30,755 bases of DNA, from positions 1 through 30,755 of the IMG/VR virus record IMGVR_UViG_3300032607_000575. The stretch is one strand, 5' to 3'. Under the pieces are notes generated by a model that was not told the origin of the DNA, did no database searches, and worked only from the letters and a program-made list of their open reading frames with translations. Shown piece by piece: positions 23,627 to 30,342 of this stretch. Position 1 is the stretch's first letter; the number at the start of each line of letters is the position of its first letter. This DNA comes from a virus. The position numbers were made by a program, and so were the translations under genes.

Positions 23627-23650
23627 CCCGATTTTTAATCGGGTTGTTTA
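23627..23650 (+). terminator. Hairpin downstream of tail operon
   Basis: CCCGATT (23627-23633) pairs with AATCGGG (23637-23643) around a 3-base loop, then TTGTTT. It is a compact terminator about 50 bases after the tail-tip gene stop, the first of two in this gap. Confidence 0.75.
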
Positions 23651-23671
23651 TTGGTTAGGTTGGGATGCAAA

Positions 23672-23702
23672 AAGATCATTAACATTGTTAGTGGTCTTTT
23701 TT
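23672..23702 (+). terminator. Second terminator downstream of tail operon
   Basis: AGATCATTAAC (23673-23683) pairs with GTTAGTGGTCT (23687-23697) using two G-U pairs and a 3-base loop, and ends in a run of T. Together with the hairpin at 23627 it isolates the tail operon from the metallophosphoesterase gene. The 184-base gap 23581-23764 holds these two terminators and a promoter and no gene. Confidence 0.85.
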
Positions 23703-23740
23703 GTTAATTTACAAATGTGATTTCTATTTGTTTATTTAAC

Positions 23741-23748
23741 TAATTTTG
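23741..23748 (+). promoter_or_regulatory. -7 promoter element for metallophosphoesterase
   Basis: TAATTTTG is an exact TAnnTTTG match ending 16 bases before the ATG at 23765. The preceding bases TTTATTTAAC resemble those before the protease promoter. A TTTG at 23727-23730 is too close for a -33 box. Confidence 0.55.
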
Positions 23749-23764
23749 AAAAAAACTAATCTAA

Positions 23765-24763
23765 ATGGGCGCACAAGAAAAATATAATATAATAAAAGAT
23801 CACTATTTTAAATCACATTATAACCTAAAAAATTTTCACGAACAGCATTATCAAGATTACGGTTATAAAAACCCAAAGATGTTAAAAGATGCAATGATAA
23901 TTCAAGGCATAACATTAAAAGCAAAAAATGAATTTATCCAAAACCAAAGCACCAAGCAAACAGCTGAATTTAAAAATTACAATTTAGACAGTTTAGACTA
24001 TTTCGGTATTTCCGAATCTATTGGTAAGGATCATTTACCATTCTATTTGCCAGAGCAATTTAAAAAGGTTGGAATTTTATCAGATATTCATGTGCCATTC
24101 CACCATTTGGAATCATTGGCCTGTGCTATTAGGTATTTAAAGGATCAGCAAATTGATTGTTTGTATCTAAATGGGGACATTTTCGATACCTACAGCCTAT
24201 CATCCTTTATTAAAGATCCCGATTTAAGGGATTTCCCAAGGGAAGTAGATATGTGCAGGGAATTTATGCAAAAAATAAGGGATATTTTTAAGCACATTCC
24301 AATCTATTTTAAGTTAGGAAATCATGAGAACCGGTATGCAAGAATCTTACAAAATCAAGCTGAAGAATTTGCCCAGATCCATGATTTGCAATTTGAAATA
24401 TTTTTCCATTTAGAAAAGTTGGGTTATAACATGGTGCAAGATTGGCAAGGTTGTTACATGGGTGATCTGTTGGTGCTACATGGCCATGAATTATACGGAT
24501 CCGGTGGCGCTAATCCTGCGCAAAATTTAATGAATAAGGTAATGTGCAATGCGCTAATAGGCCATGTACATAAAACAAGTTTTGCCATGAAGAAAACAGG
24601 ATTTAAAGAATCAATTAAAACATACACCACCGGATGTTTGACATATACATCACCTAAATACATGGTGATGGCACAGCATAATCAAGGTTTTGCCATTGTA
24701 GATATTGAAAACGGTAAAAGCAATGTGCATAACATGATAATTAAAGATGGAAAAGTTTTGTAA
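23765..24763 (+). CDS. Calcineurin-like metallophosphoesterase
   Basis: The 332-residue protein carries all five calcineurin-fold metal motifs: SDIH (D107, H109), NGDIFD (D138), GNHE (N186, H187), LHGHE (H239, H241) and GHVH (H267, H269). The first 90 residues, which precede the catalytic domain, are helical, charged and rich in Lys/Gln, and could bind DNA or a partner. Phage members are usually annotated as phosphoesterases acting on nucleic acids or nucleotides; the substrate here is unknown. The gene stands alone between terminators with its own promoter. Confidence 0.92.
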   Translation: MGAQEKYNIIKDHYFKSHYNLKNFHEQHYQDYGYKNPKMLKDAMIIQGITLKAKNEFIQNQSTKQTAEFKNYNLDSLDYFGISESIGKDHLPFYLPEQFKKVGILSDIHVPFHHLESLACAIRYLKDQQIDCLYLNGDIFDTYSLSSFIKDPDLRDFPREVDMCREFMQKIRDIFKHIPIYFKLGNHENRYARILQNQAEEFAQIHDLQFEIFFHLEKLGYNMVQDWQGCYMGDLLVLHGHELYGSGGANPAQNLMNKVMCNALIGHVHKTSFAMKKTGFKESIKTYTTGCLTYTSPKYMVMAQHNQGFAIVDIENGKSNVHNMIIKDGKVL

Positions 24764-24802
24764 ATTTGAATGTTAAGTATGGTTTGAGGGTAAACAAGCA
24801 AA

Positions 24803-24829
24803 AGAGCATCTAATTTTAGGTGCTTTTTT
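24803..24829 (+). terminator. Terminator after metallophosphoesterase
   Basis: AGCATCTAA (24805-24813) pairs with TTAGGTGCT (24816-24824) with one G-U pair. It is flanked by A-rich sequence on the left and a six-T tract on the right, so it may stop transcription in both directions. The 24764-24952 gap holds this, an AT-rich palindrome (24867-24878) and a promoter. Confidence 0.85.
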
Positions 24830-24890
24830 CTTATATTTAAAGTATTCATGGGAAATTATTGATTTATTTTTTAAAAAAGTTTTAAAATGT

Positions 24891-24921
24891 TTTGGAAATA
24901 ATAAATAAGCCTGTACATTTA
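24891..24921 (+). promoter_or_regulatory. Promoter for early/replication region
   Basis: TTTG (24891-24894), a 19-base spacer and TACATTTA (24914-24921) give the Bacteroidota -33/-7 arrangement with one mismatch at the last position of the -7 box. AT-rich tracts including TTTTTTAAAAAA lie just upstream. A start near 24928 would exclude the ATG at 24926 and favour the ATG at 24953. Confidence 0.65.
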
Positions 24922-24952
24922 CATCATGTTTAACAATCAAACCAACAAAAAA

Positions 24953-25174
24953 ATGAATAATTACAGATTAACATTCGACAATGGACAAGTAATTGAGATT
25001 AAAATCGATTTAACAAATCCAACAGCTTACATGAATTTAGAGGCATTTTGTGTAAATTTTATTGAAAAAAATAATTTAAAAGATTGCCATATTTTAAAAC
25101 CAAATGGTAAAATTGGTCGTGTTGCAAAAACAGGAAATCACCATTGGAATCATAATGGATATTCATTTTGTTAA
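24953..25174 (+). CDS. Hypothetical early protein (73 aa)
   Basis: The ATG at 24953 (MNNYRLTFDNGQVIEIKIDL) is preferred over ATG 24926 because the promoter would place the transcript start near 24928. The protein starts with two beta strands, continues with a helix (AYMNLEAFCVNFIEKNN) and ends with a His/Asn-rich HHWNHNGYSFC. Such an ending might bind metal, but no family is recognised. It is followed by a strong terminator, so it is likely a single-gene transcript. Confidence 0.65.
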   Translation: MNNYRLTFDNGQVIEIKIDLTNPTAYMNLEAFCVNFIEKNNLKDCHILKPNGKIGRVAKTGNHHWNHNGYSFC

Positions 25175-25184
25175 CAAAACCCTG

Positions 25185-25212
25185 TGCCATGGCAGATTCC
25201 ATGGCATTTTTT
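25185..25212 (+). terminator. Terminator after first early gene
   Basis: TGCCATGG (25185-25192) pairs with CCATGGCA (25199-25206) around a 6-base loop, followed by TTTTTT. Each arm contains the palindrome CCATGG. This is a strong rho-independent terminator. Confidence 0.88.
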
Positions 25213-25225
25213 AATTTATCAAACC

Positions 25226-25354
25226 ATGAAAAAAATCATTAATTACATCACAGATTTTCACCATCAGGATCCACAGGGATTATATGGTGGAATTGCCATT
25301 TATAGTTTTATTTATGTTTTATTGTTTCACATCCTACCAATTATCAAACCATGA
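25226..25354 (+). CDS. Small membrane protein (42 aa)
   Basis: The frame starts with MKKIINYITDFHHQD and has one hydrophobic segment (GIAIYSFIYVLLFHILPII), ending KP at a TGA that overlaps the next ATG (ATGA). The bases before and after its ATG (ATCAAACCATGAAAAA) are repeated exactly around the next gene's start. Its function is unknown. Confidence 0.55.
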   Translation: MKKIINYITDFHHQDPQGLYGGIAIYSFIYVLLFHILPIIKP

Positions 25355-25548
25355 AAAATGAAGAATCGTTTATTTTGAAAATGAAATTTCGTGATGATGC
25401 CGGATATTATACGGTGATCAGGGAGTTTTACACCTTTAATGAGGCGCAGTCCTTTTTAGACAAAGAGTGGCGCATATTTAGAGGCCGGTTAGTACAGATC
25501 ATGGATATACCGGATCCAATCCAATCTAATCAAATTAATCATGCGTAA
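25351..25548 (+). CDS. Hypothetical protein (65 aa)
   Basis: A small soluble protein with MKNEESFILKMKFRDDAGYYTVIREFYTF, a helix (NEAQSFLDKEWRIF) and a beta strand (GRLVQIMDIPD). It looks like a small alpha/beta domain without active-site motifs. It is translationally coupled to both neighbours (4-base overlap before, 8 after). The family is not recognised. Confidence 0.65.
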   Translation: MKNEESFILKMKFRDDAGYYTVIREFYTFNEAQSFLDKEWRIFRGRLVQIMDIPDPIQSNQINHA

Positions 25549-25735
25549 AGTAAAGCAGTACGAAATCAATCAAATGGTGGCAGATAACTTAAATAAAATG
25601 GGTTATTTGCCACATAGTGCAAGGGAGTTTAAACCGCATAACATCCAGAGTATTATTAGCCGAAAAGTTAATGATCCTGTAATCAGTGCAGAAATAGAAA
25701 AAGTTATTTACATCCTAAACCAAACCAATAAGTAA
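25541..25735 (+). CDS. Hypothetical protein (64 aa)
   Basis: The protein is basic and helical (MRKVKQYEINQMVADNLNKMG, then NIQSIISRKVNDPVISAEIEKVIYIL). The repeated helices and positive charge could suit DNA binding, in line with its place directly before the ERF recombinase, but no helix-turn-helix family is clear. The stop is 1 base from the ERF start. Confidence 0.6.
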   Translation: MRKVKQYEINQMVADNLNKMGYLPHSAREFKPHNIQSIISRKVNDPVISAEIEKVIYILNQTNK

Positions 25736-25736
25736 A

Positions 25737-26312
25737 ATGAATGCAAAAAATGATTTGGCCATTATACAGGCCGAAGTCCAAGCACCAAAGAATAAATTTA
25801 ATTCCTTTGGTAAGTATGCGTACAGGTCAGCTGAAAACATCATAGAAGCTGTTAAGCCGATTATAAATCCCAAGGGATACCATTTGATCCTATCCGATGA
25901 AATGGTGATCATAGGCGAAAGATATTACATCAAAGCCACAGCCACCATCAGCAATGGCGAGCAGTCCTACAGCGCCACATCTTATGCCAGAGAACCAGAG
26001 GAAAAAAAGGGCATGGATTCTGCGCAGATTTCTGGAACGACAGGCAGTTATTCACGAAAGTATGCGTTAAATGGATTATTTGCTTTGGATGATAATAAAG
26101 ATTCTGATGCAACATCTACAGAAACCAAACCTAATGTAGTGGTCGATGAAATTATATTATCTGATGATGAAAAAACCGAATTAATTAATTCACTAAATGC
26201 CTGTACTGAATCAGGCCATGTTAAAGAATTATGGAATAATTTGGATACAAAATATCAAGCAATTAAACAAGTAAGAAAATTAGTAGCTAACCGTTTTAAG
26301 CAATTATCATGA
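25737..26312 (+). CDS. erf: ERF-family single-strand annealing protein
   Basis: The 191-residue protein has the ERF signature. FNSFGKYAYRSAENIIEAVKPI lies near 20-45, then YYIKATATI and AQISGTTGSYSRKYALNGLFALDDNKDSDA in the middle. The C-terminal third is Glu/Lys-rich and probably contacts partners. ERF proteins anneal homologous single strands during phage recombination, and may circularise or repair the genome. It is followed by a coupled hypothetical gene and an SSB, a typical recombination set. Confidence 0.9.
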   Translation: MNAKNDLAIIQAEVQAPKNKFNSFGKYAYRSAENIIEAVKPIINPKGYHLILSDEMVIIGERYYIKATATISNGEQSYSATSYAREPEEKKGMDSAQISGTTGSYSRKYALNGLFALDDNKDSDATSTETKPNVVVDEIILSDDEKTELINSLNACTESGHVKELWNNLDTKYQAIKQVRKLVANRFKQLS

Positions 26313-26776
26313 AAAATGAATTAACATTAAAACCATCCATGATCATAAACATGGATAAGCAAGAAATCATCCATCAGGCGCAAGTTATGGTGGATGAATT
26401 TGATGTATCTTTAAAGGATCCATTAGTACAATTGGCCATCATATCTAAATTTCAGATTCTATTTGAAACGGTGGATAAGGGAATTAAGCAGAAATCAATT
26501 GATGAACTGCACAAATTAGGTGGAAAGCATAATGTACATGGGGTTGAATTTACCATAGCAGAGGTCGGCACATCCTATGATTATACAGCCACAAAAAAAT
26601 GGAATGATTTAGAGGATCAAATTAGTTTACTTAAAAGGCAACAAAAGGAAATAGAAGGATTCTGTAAAGCCATTAGCAATTTTACCACAACAGTGGATCC
26701 GGACACAGGTGAGGCACATGAATTTTATCCGGCATCAAAAAAATCTACAACATCAATTAAAAAAACAGTTAAATAA
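26309..26776 (+). CDS. Hypothetical protein of recombination module (155 aa)
   Basis: The protein is largely helical, with a likely coiled coil near 95-120 (WNDLEDQISLLKRQQKEIEGF) after a central strand (HGVEFTIAEVGTSYDYTAT). The C-terminus is basic. It lies between ERF and SSB with a 4-base overlap before and a 1-base gap after, so a role in recombination or replication is plausible. I do not recognise its family. Confidence 0.7.
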   Translation: MKNELTLKPSMIINMDKQEIIHQAQVMVDEFDVSLKDPLVQLAIISKFQILFETVDKGIKQKSIDELHKLGGKHNVHGVEFTIAEVGTSYDYTATKKWNDLEDQISLLKRQQKEIEGFCKAISNFTTTVDPDTGEAHEFYPASKKSTTSIKKTVK

Positions 26777-26777
26777 C

Positions 26778-27098
26778 ATGGGACAATTAACAAACATTAG
26801 CATCAATCTAAATAAGGTTGATAAGTCAAGATTAACCAAAGATAAAAACGGCAATTCATGGCTAAATTTATCAGGATTTGTGAATGAAATCCCAGATGAT
26901 TATGGTAATAATGGATTTATTACCCAAAGCCAAACTAAAGAGCAAAGGGAAGGTGGTCAAAAGTTGCCTATTTTAGGCAATTTTAAACTGCCAATGGCAA
27001 ATCCTACCAAAGTACATAAAGAAATCAATCCTAAAGTAAATACGGTGCCAACAAAAGCACCACAGCCAATGGATTTAGATGATGATTTACCATTTTAA
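26778..27098 (+). CDS. Single-stranded DNA-binding protein-like
   Basis: The ATG at 26778 is chosen because an in-frame ATG at 26709 lies deep inside the upstream gene. The 106-residue protein has an OB-like start (LTNISINLNKVDKSRL, WLNLSGFVNEIPDDYG) and a Gln/Lys-rich middle. It ends MDLDDDLPF, the acidic partner-binding tip typical of SSB proteins. It is shorter than cellular SSBs. The tail and the neighbouring ERF gene support the call. Confidence 0.82.
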   Translation: MGQLTNISINLNKVDKSRLTKDKNGNSWLNLSGFVNEIPDDYGNNGFITQSQTKEQREGGQKLPILGNFKLPMANPTKVHKEINPKVNTVPTKAPQPMDLDDDLPF

Positions 27099-27102
27099 AC
27101 TA

Positions 27103-27130
27103 TGGCCGGCAGAAATGTTGGCCTTTATTA
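27103..27130 (+). terminator. Hairpin after SSB gene
   Basis: GGCCGGCA (27104-27111) and TGTTGGCC (27116-27123) form an 8-pair stem with two G-U pairs and a GAAA loop, followed by TTTATTATTT. It makes the ATG at 27102 an unlikely start and favours ATG 27138 for the next gene. Confidence 0.75.
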
Positions 27131-27137
27131 TTTAATT

Positions 27138-27401
27138 ATGCGAAAAATAGTAGGTCAATACACGACAAGACATGGCGAATTAAGGGCCATTTATTCGGTA
27201 GCTAATTCAATCTTTAAACATAAGGACATAGAATTGGGAGGTAAATTTGATATTCAATATAAATTAGGTAATAAAGATGCCTATCTGTCTGGAGTGTTAG
27301 AACTTGCCACCGAAGGGAATCGTACATTATTTTTCAAAACAACAGAGGGGAAATCCATAGGAATTCCTATAATGTCAATCGTAAAATACATAAGAAAATG
27401 A
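27138..27401 (+). CDS. Hypothetical protein (87 aa)
   Basis: The ATG at 27138 (MRKIVGQYTTRHGELRAIYS) avoids the terminator hairpin that covers the longer in-frame start. The protein is mostly beta (KFDIQYKLGNKDAYLSGVLELATEGNRTLFFKTTEGK) with a closing IPIMSIVKYIRK. It looks like a small beta-barrel or Tudor/SH3-type fold, and the family is not recognised. Its stop overlaps the next ATG. Confidence 0.65.
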   Translation: MRKIVGQYTTRHGELRAIYSVANSIFKHKDIELGGKFDIQYKLGNKDAYLSGVLELATEGNRTLFFKTTEGKSIGIPIMSIVKYIRK

Positions 27402-27532
27402 GAAAAAATGAATTAGGGTACACCTATTATGAGGTGTTTGCGCACATTGCTAAAGAGTTAGATAAAAATTATTTAAAGCTAAAATATGTCAGCTCTGCAC
27501 AGGATCAAGATAGAAGAAATACGAAATCTTGA
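27398..27532 (+). CDS. Small hypothetical protein (44 aa)
   Basis: An ATGA overlap opens this frame (MRKNELGYTYYEVFAHIAKELDKNYLKL), which is helical and charged at the end (QDQDRRNTKS). Its last 47 bases overlap the next gene. It has no recognisable motif. The coupled start is the main support. Confidence 0.45.
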   Translation: MRKNELGYTYYEVFAHIAKELDKNYLKLKYVSSAQDQDRRNTKS

Positions 27533-27716
27533 ATTAATAGAAGAAATTACGCAGGTCGTTTTGAAATATAAACGAAATGGCATCCTACCAAATGATGCTA
27601 AAATTGAGGAAAAATCGTTATTAATTTACCTTAATAACCGGTATTCAATTTATAATAAATACACAGCGATAAATAATAATAAATACGCACACATTGATGA
27701 TCATTTAGGAATATGA
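27486..27716 (+). CDS. Hypothetical protein (76 aa)
   Basis: The protein starts MSALHRIKIEEIRNLELIEEITQVVLKYKRNG, a helical stretch, and continues LLIYLNNRYSIYNKYTAINNNKYAHIDDHLGI. It is Asn/Tyr-rich near the end. Its start lies inside the preceding small gene and its end overlaps the membrane protein gene by 4 bases. The family is not recognised. Confidence 0.55.
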   Translation: MSALHRIKIEEIRNLELIEEITQVVLKYKRNGILPNDAKIEEKSLLIYLNNRYSIYNKYTAINNNKYAHIDDHLGI

Positions 27717-27898
27717 TATTTAATTTTAATTTTAATCCATTAGTCAAGATTTTGTTAGTGATTACATTCATAGCTGTTTTTTTAAAGCTAACAGGTGTAT
27801 TTAATTATTCATGGTTTGAAGCCATGATCCCTACCTTTGTTTTGGTAGGATGTGAATTCTATATTTTTGTATTAGTATTTTTTTTCCTAAAAAAATGA
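27713..27898 (+). CDS. Small two-helix membrane protein
   Basis: The 61-residue protein has two hydrophobic helices (VKILLVITFIAVFLKLTGVF, then IPTFVLVGCEFYIFVLVFFFL) joined by YSWFEAM. LKLTGV followed by a Trp-bearing turn recalls small phage proteins annotated as transmembrane Fragile-X-F-like. That match is from memory and weak. The gene is coupled to both neighbours by 4-base overlaps. Confidence 0.65.
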   Translation: MIFNFNFNPLVKILLVITFIAVFLKLTGVFNYSWFEAMIPTFVLVGCEFYIFVLVFFFLKK

Positions 27899-28164
27899 AA
27901 ACATTTCAGCAGTACCATCAAGATCATCCAGAGATCTATGAAGTTTATAAAAACATTGCCTATGAATATATCCAGAGGGGCAAAATTAAAATGGGCAGCA
28001 AATCCATTATTGAGGAAATCCGGTGGCATAAGTTGGTAAAAACCAATGAATACTTTAAGGTCAGCAATAATTACACAGCTTATTACGCAAGAAAATTTGT
28101 TAATGAGCATCCACATTATGCAGGCATTTTTAACTTTAAGCCATTGCGATCATCGAATAAATAG
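27895..28164 (+). CDS. Conserved-looking phage protein (89 aa)
   Basis: This protein carries a pattern I have seen in many phage hypothetical proteins: P-E-I-Y near the start, a helix (YKNIAYEYIQRGKIKMG), then IIEEIRWH, EYFKVSNNYTAYYARKF and HPHYAGIF. The role of this group is unknown. It is the last gene before the structured leader RNA at about 28179, and the promoter -7 box begins right after its stop. Confidence 0.75.
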   Translation: MKTFQQYHQDHPEIYEVYKNIAYEYIQRGKIKMGSKSIIEEIRWHKLVKTNEYFKVSNNYTAYYARKFVNEHPHYAGIFNFKPLRSSNK

Positions 28165-28172
28165 TATATTTG
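28144..28172 (+). promoter_or_regulatory. Promoter with near-ideal spacing
   Basis: TTG (28144-28146), an 18-base spacer and TATATTTG (28165-28172) fit the Bacteroidota -33/-7 consensus. The predicted start is near 28179, at the left edge of a structured segment. Confidence 0.7.
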
Positions 28173-28178
28173 CAAAAT

Positions 28179-28271
28179 TAGCGATCTCACAACATAGCTA
28201 CAAACGGTCTTAAAGGCCATCATTATTGAACCCAAGGTGAGATCTGGGGGATTTAATTGATGGTCTTTTTT
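28179..28271 (+). ncRNA. Structured leader or small RNA
   Basis: The segment can form GATCTCAC (28183-28190) with GTGAGATC (28237-28244), an 8-base perfect pairing. AAAGGCCATCA (28212-28222) can pair with TGATGGTCTTT (28258-28268), which leads into a six-T tract. The two pairings interleave, so they make a pseudoknot or compete as terminator and anti-terminator. A small GGTC/GGCC hairpin (28206-28218) is a third option. It could be a stand-alone RNA of about 90 bases or an attenuator for the next gene. Confidence 0.6.
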
Positions 28272-28274
28272 ATT

Positions 28275-29009
28275 ATGAAGAAAATAAGAATTAAAAACAG
28301 GTATGGAACGGTTCCAAATGCGCTATTAAACAGCGATCAAATATCGTTTAAAGCCAAGGGAATCTATGCTTATATTCAATCAAAACCGGATGATTGGGAT
28401 TTTTCTGTGGAACGAATTTCAAGCCAAGTAAAGGAAGGAAAACCAAGCATTGCAGCTGCACTAAAAGAGTTAGAAAATGCAGGTTATTTGACACGAATCC
28501 GGTACCAAGCAGAGTTTGGATATTGGGTATCAGAGTATGTATTGCATGAATTTCCTATAAAGGAATCCCTACATACAGGAATTCCTATGAAGGAAAATCC
28601 TATAGCAGGAAAACCATCAAATATTAGTAAGAAAGATTTAAGTAATAAAGAGTATATATATAATAATATAAGTAAGAAAGATAAGGACATTAATCAAATT
28701 TTATCTAATAGAGATCTGATTTTTGAAAAATGGTTTGACTATAAAAGAGAAAAAAAACAATCTTATAAACCCATTGGAAAGCAGGCATTAATTAAGCAAT
28801 GGGAATGGGCCACAGATGATCAAATTGATCAAGCCATTGATTATTCAATATCAAATAATTGGAACGGAATTTTTGCAAAAAAAGAAGAAATTAGTAATAT
28901 TAAAGGCAAGCATCAAACCAATTTAGAAAACATAGAATTAGCAAAACAACAAATCCTTAAACAACATGAAAACGGAACTTATAAAAATCCATTTGCCATC
29001 GGTGATTAA
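28275..29009 (+). CDS. Winged-helix replication protein (replisome organizer-like)
   Basis: The ATG at 28275 is chosen because the in-frame ATG at 28257 lies inside the terminator-like stem. The 244-residue protein has an N-terminal winged helix (about 1-90): VPNALLNSDQISFKAKGIYAYIQSKPDDWDFSVERISS, then SIAAALKELENAGYLTRIRY. A Lys/Asn linker leads to a C-terminal helical domain (LIFEKWFDYKREKKQSYKPIGKQALIKQWEW...NNWNGIF). This architecture is seen in phage replication initiators of the DnaD/replisome-organizer kind. The family assignment is approximate. Confidence 0.75.
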   Translation: MKKIRIKNRYGTVPNALLNSDQISFKAKGIYAYIQSKPDDWDFSVERISSQVKEGKPSIAAALKELENAGYLTRIRYQAEFGYWVSEYVLHEFPIKESLHTGIPMKENPIAGKPSNISKKDLSNKEYIYNNISKKDKDINQILSNRDLIFEKWFDYKREKKQSYKPIGKQALIKQWEWATDDQIDQAIDYSISNNWNGIFAKKEEISNIKGKHQTNLENIELAKQQILKQHENGTYKNPFAIGD

Positions 29010-29703
29010 TATCACTAATCTGCAAAACAAAATAGTACAAGCACAGGCATCTACAAAATTAATGCTAATGCTACCAAGCCAAAAAACAGAACTTGCATCA
29101 CAGATCTGGGCCATTGCAAAAATGAAATTATCATTAAGATCAGAGAACCAAAATGAAGACATGGCGCAAATAGTAATTTTAACTGATGATCTGGAGTTGT
29201 TTGGAAATCTAACCAAAGATGAAATTATGATCGGTTTGAAAATGGGGTTAAACGGTGAATTTTTAAATAAGGATCAGCAGGTATTTTTTAATTCATCCAA
29301 TTTTGTGCAATGGATTCGGAAATACATAGAACGTAAACAGCTAGAATTAGCAGAGCTTGCAAAGTTGCCAAAAATGGAAACTATTAAACCGGTACCATCA
29401 GATCAAGAATTAAAAATGATGGCCATCAATAATGCGAATGATCATGCAGATTTAATGGTTAAAATGGGCAAAGATTTTAAATGGATTGCCGGTGGATTAT
29501 ATCAGCTTTATGATGATTTGGTAAAATTTGGTCTTTATGAATGTCCAGAATCGGATAAAAATCGTATTAAATCGAAGAATTATGTACCATCTTTAAGCAA
29601 AATAGAACTTGAAGCGCTACATAAAAGTGCTTATTATCAAGAATTTATCCAATCTATGGTAAACATGGATGTTAGATTTGATCAAAATGGTCAATTATTT
29701 TAA
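28966..29703 (+). CDS. Replication-module protein (245 aa), unknown family
   Basis: The start overlaps the previous gene by 44 bases. The protein is helical, with WAIAKMKLSLRSENQNEDMAQIVILTDDLELFG, then DEIMIGLKMGLNGEFLNKDQQVFFNSSNFVQWIRKYIERKQ, and a less conserved C-terminal half (NHADLMVKMG, LYQLYDDLVKFGLYE). No Walker motif is seen, so it is not a DnaC-type ATPase. Its placement directly after the winged-helix gene suggests a replication accessory role such as helicase loading; this is inference. Confidence 0.7.
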   Translation: MKTELIKIHLPSVINITNLQNKIVQAQASTKLMLMLPSQKTELASQIWAIAKMKLSLRSENQNEDMAQIVILTDDLELFGNLTKDEIMIGLKMGLNGEFLNKDQQVFFNSSNFVQWIRKYIERKQLELAELAKLPKMETIKPVPSDQELKMMAINNANDHADLMVKMGKDFKWIAGGLYQLYDDLVKFGLYECPESDKNRIKSKNYVPSLSKIELEALHKSAYYQEFIQSMVNMDVRFDQNGQLF

Positions 29704-29719
29704 ACTAAAAACCTAATTA

Positions 29720-29911
29720 ATGAAAAAAGTTATCAGCATTATTGCCATTACAGGCATTATTTATTTTTTATATCCTCAAAATGAACCGGTTAAAGCATTA
29801 AATTTCAAACCAAATAGAGATTTTGGGATCATTACTCAAGAGGACATTTACATCGATAACATGGAAAAGGGCAAATACACAAAACATGGTAGGTTAATTA
29901 CTAAAGACTAA
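29720..29911 (+). CDS. Small membrane-anchored or secreted protein (63 aa)
   Basis: The protein starts MKKVISIIAITGIIYFLY, a basic end followed by one hydrophobic helix, as in an uncleaved signal anchor. The remaining 40 residues are polar (NRDFGIITQEDIYIDNMEKGKYTKHGR). No cysteine lipobox is present. The function is unknown. Confidence 0.6.
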   Translation: MKKVISIIAITGIIYFLYPQNEPVKALNFKPNRDFGIITQEDIYIDNMEKGKYTKHGRLITKD

Positions 29912-29915
29912 AATT

Positions 29916-30080
29916 ATGAAAATCACGGCAACAAAGGTTAAAACAATATTAGTCGAAAAGTACGGATGGGGAAATATGGAAAAATTGGATAAACCTATTT
30001 ATAATGAATTAATTAAAGATACCATGAAAGTAATTAATGAAATTTTAGTTTCACAAGGTCAAAAACAATTTATAAAATAA
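29916..30080 (+). CDS. Small hypothetical protein (54 aa)
   Basis: This short frame (MKITATKVKTILVEKYGWGNMEKLDK, then YNELIKDTMKVINEILVSQGQKQFIK) begins 4 bases after the previous stop. It is helical and basic and has no recognised family. The spacing and coherent composition suggest a real gene. Confidence 0.5.
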   Translation: MKITATKVKTILVEKYGWGNMEKLDKPIYNELIKDTMKVINEILVSQGQKQFIK

Positions 30081-30092
30081 TCTAAACAGAGT

Positions 30093-30116
30093 GGTAATTC
30101 GGAAAATCCGAATACC
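30093..30116 (+). repeat. Intergenic hairpin
   Basis: GGTA plus TTCGGA (30093-30103, with an A bulge) pairs with TCCGAA plus TACC (30107-30116) around an AAA loop. There is no T tract after it, so it is not a typical terminator. It may stabilise an RNA end or mark a processing site in the 61-base gap 30081-30141. Confidence 0.55.
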
Positions 30117-30141
30117 CAAAACAATTTAAACGCATAAAACA

Positions 30142-30330
30142 ATGAAAAAGTATTATTATAAACTTCCATTTTGGTTTAAACTATGGTGGGCAAAACAATT
30201 TATTTATATGTTTAGGGGATTTGGTTCAACATTTAATAATGATATAGTTCTATATAATGAGTTAAGTTTATGGATTGAAACTAATGGTAAACCTACAACA
30301 AGTTTAAAAGGTTGGAAATATATAATTTAA
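30142..30330 (+). CDS. Small hypothetical protein (62 aa)
   Basis: The protein is aromatic and basic at the N-terminus (MKKYYYKLPFWFKLWWAKQFIYMFRGFG) and polar later (NGKPTTSLKGWKYII). The first half could lie on a membrane surface but lacks a clean transmembrane helix. No family is recognised. Confidence 0.5.
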   Translation: MKKYYYKLPFWFKLWWAKQFIYMFRGFGSTFNNDIVLYNELSLWIETNGKPTTSLKGWKYII

Positions 30331-30342
30331 ACCAATAAGACA

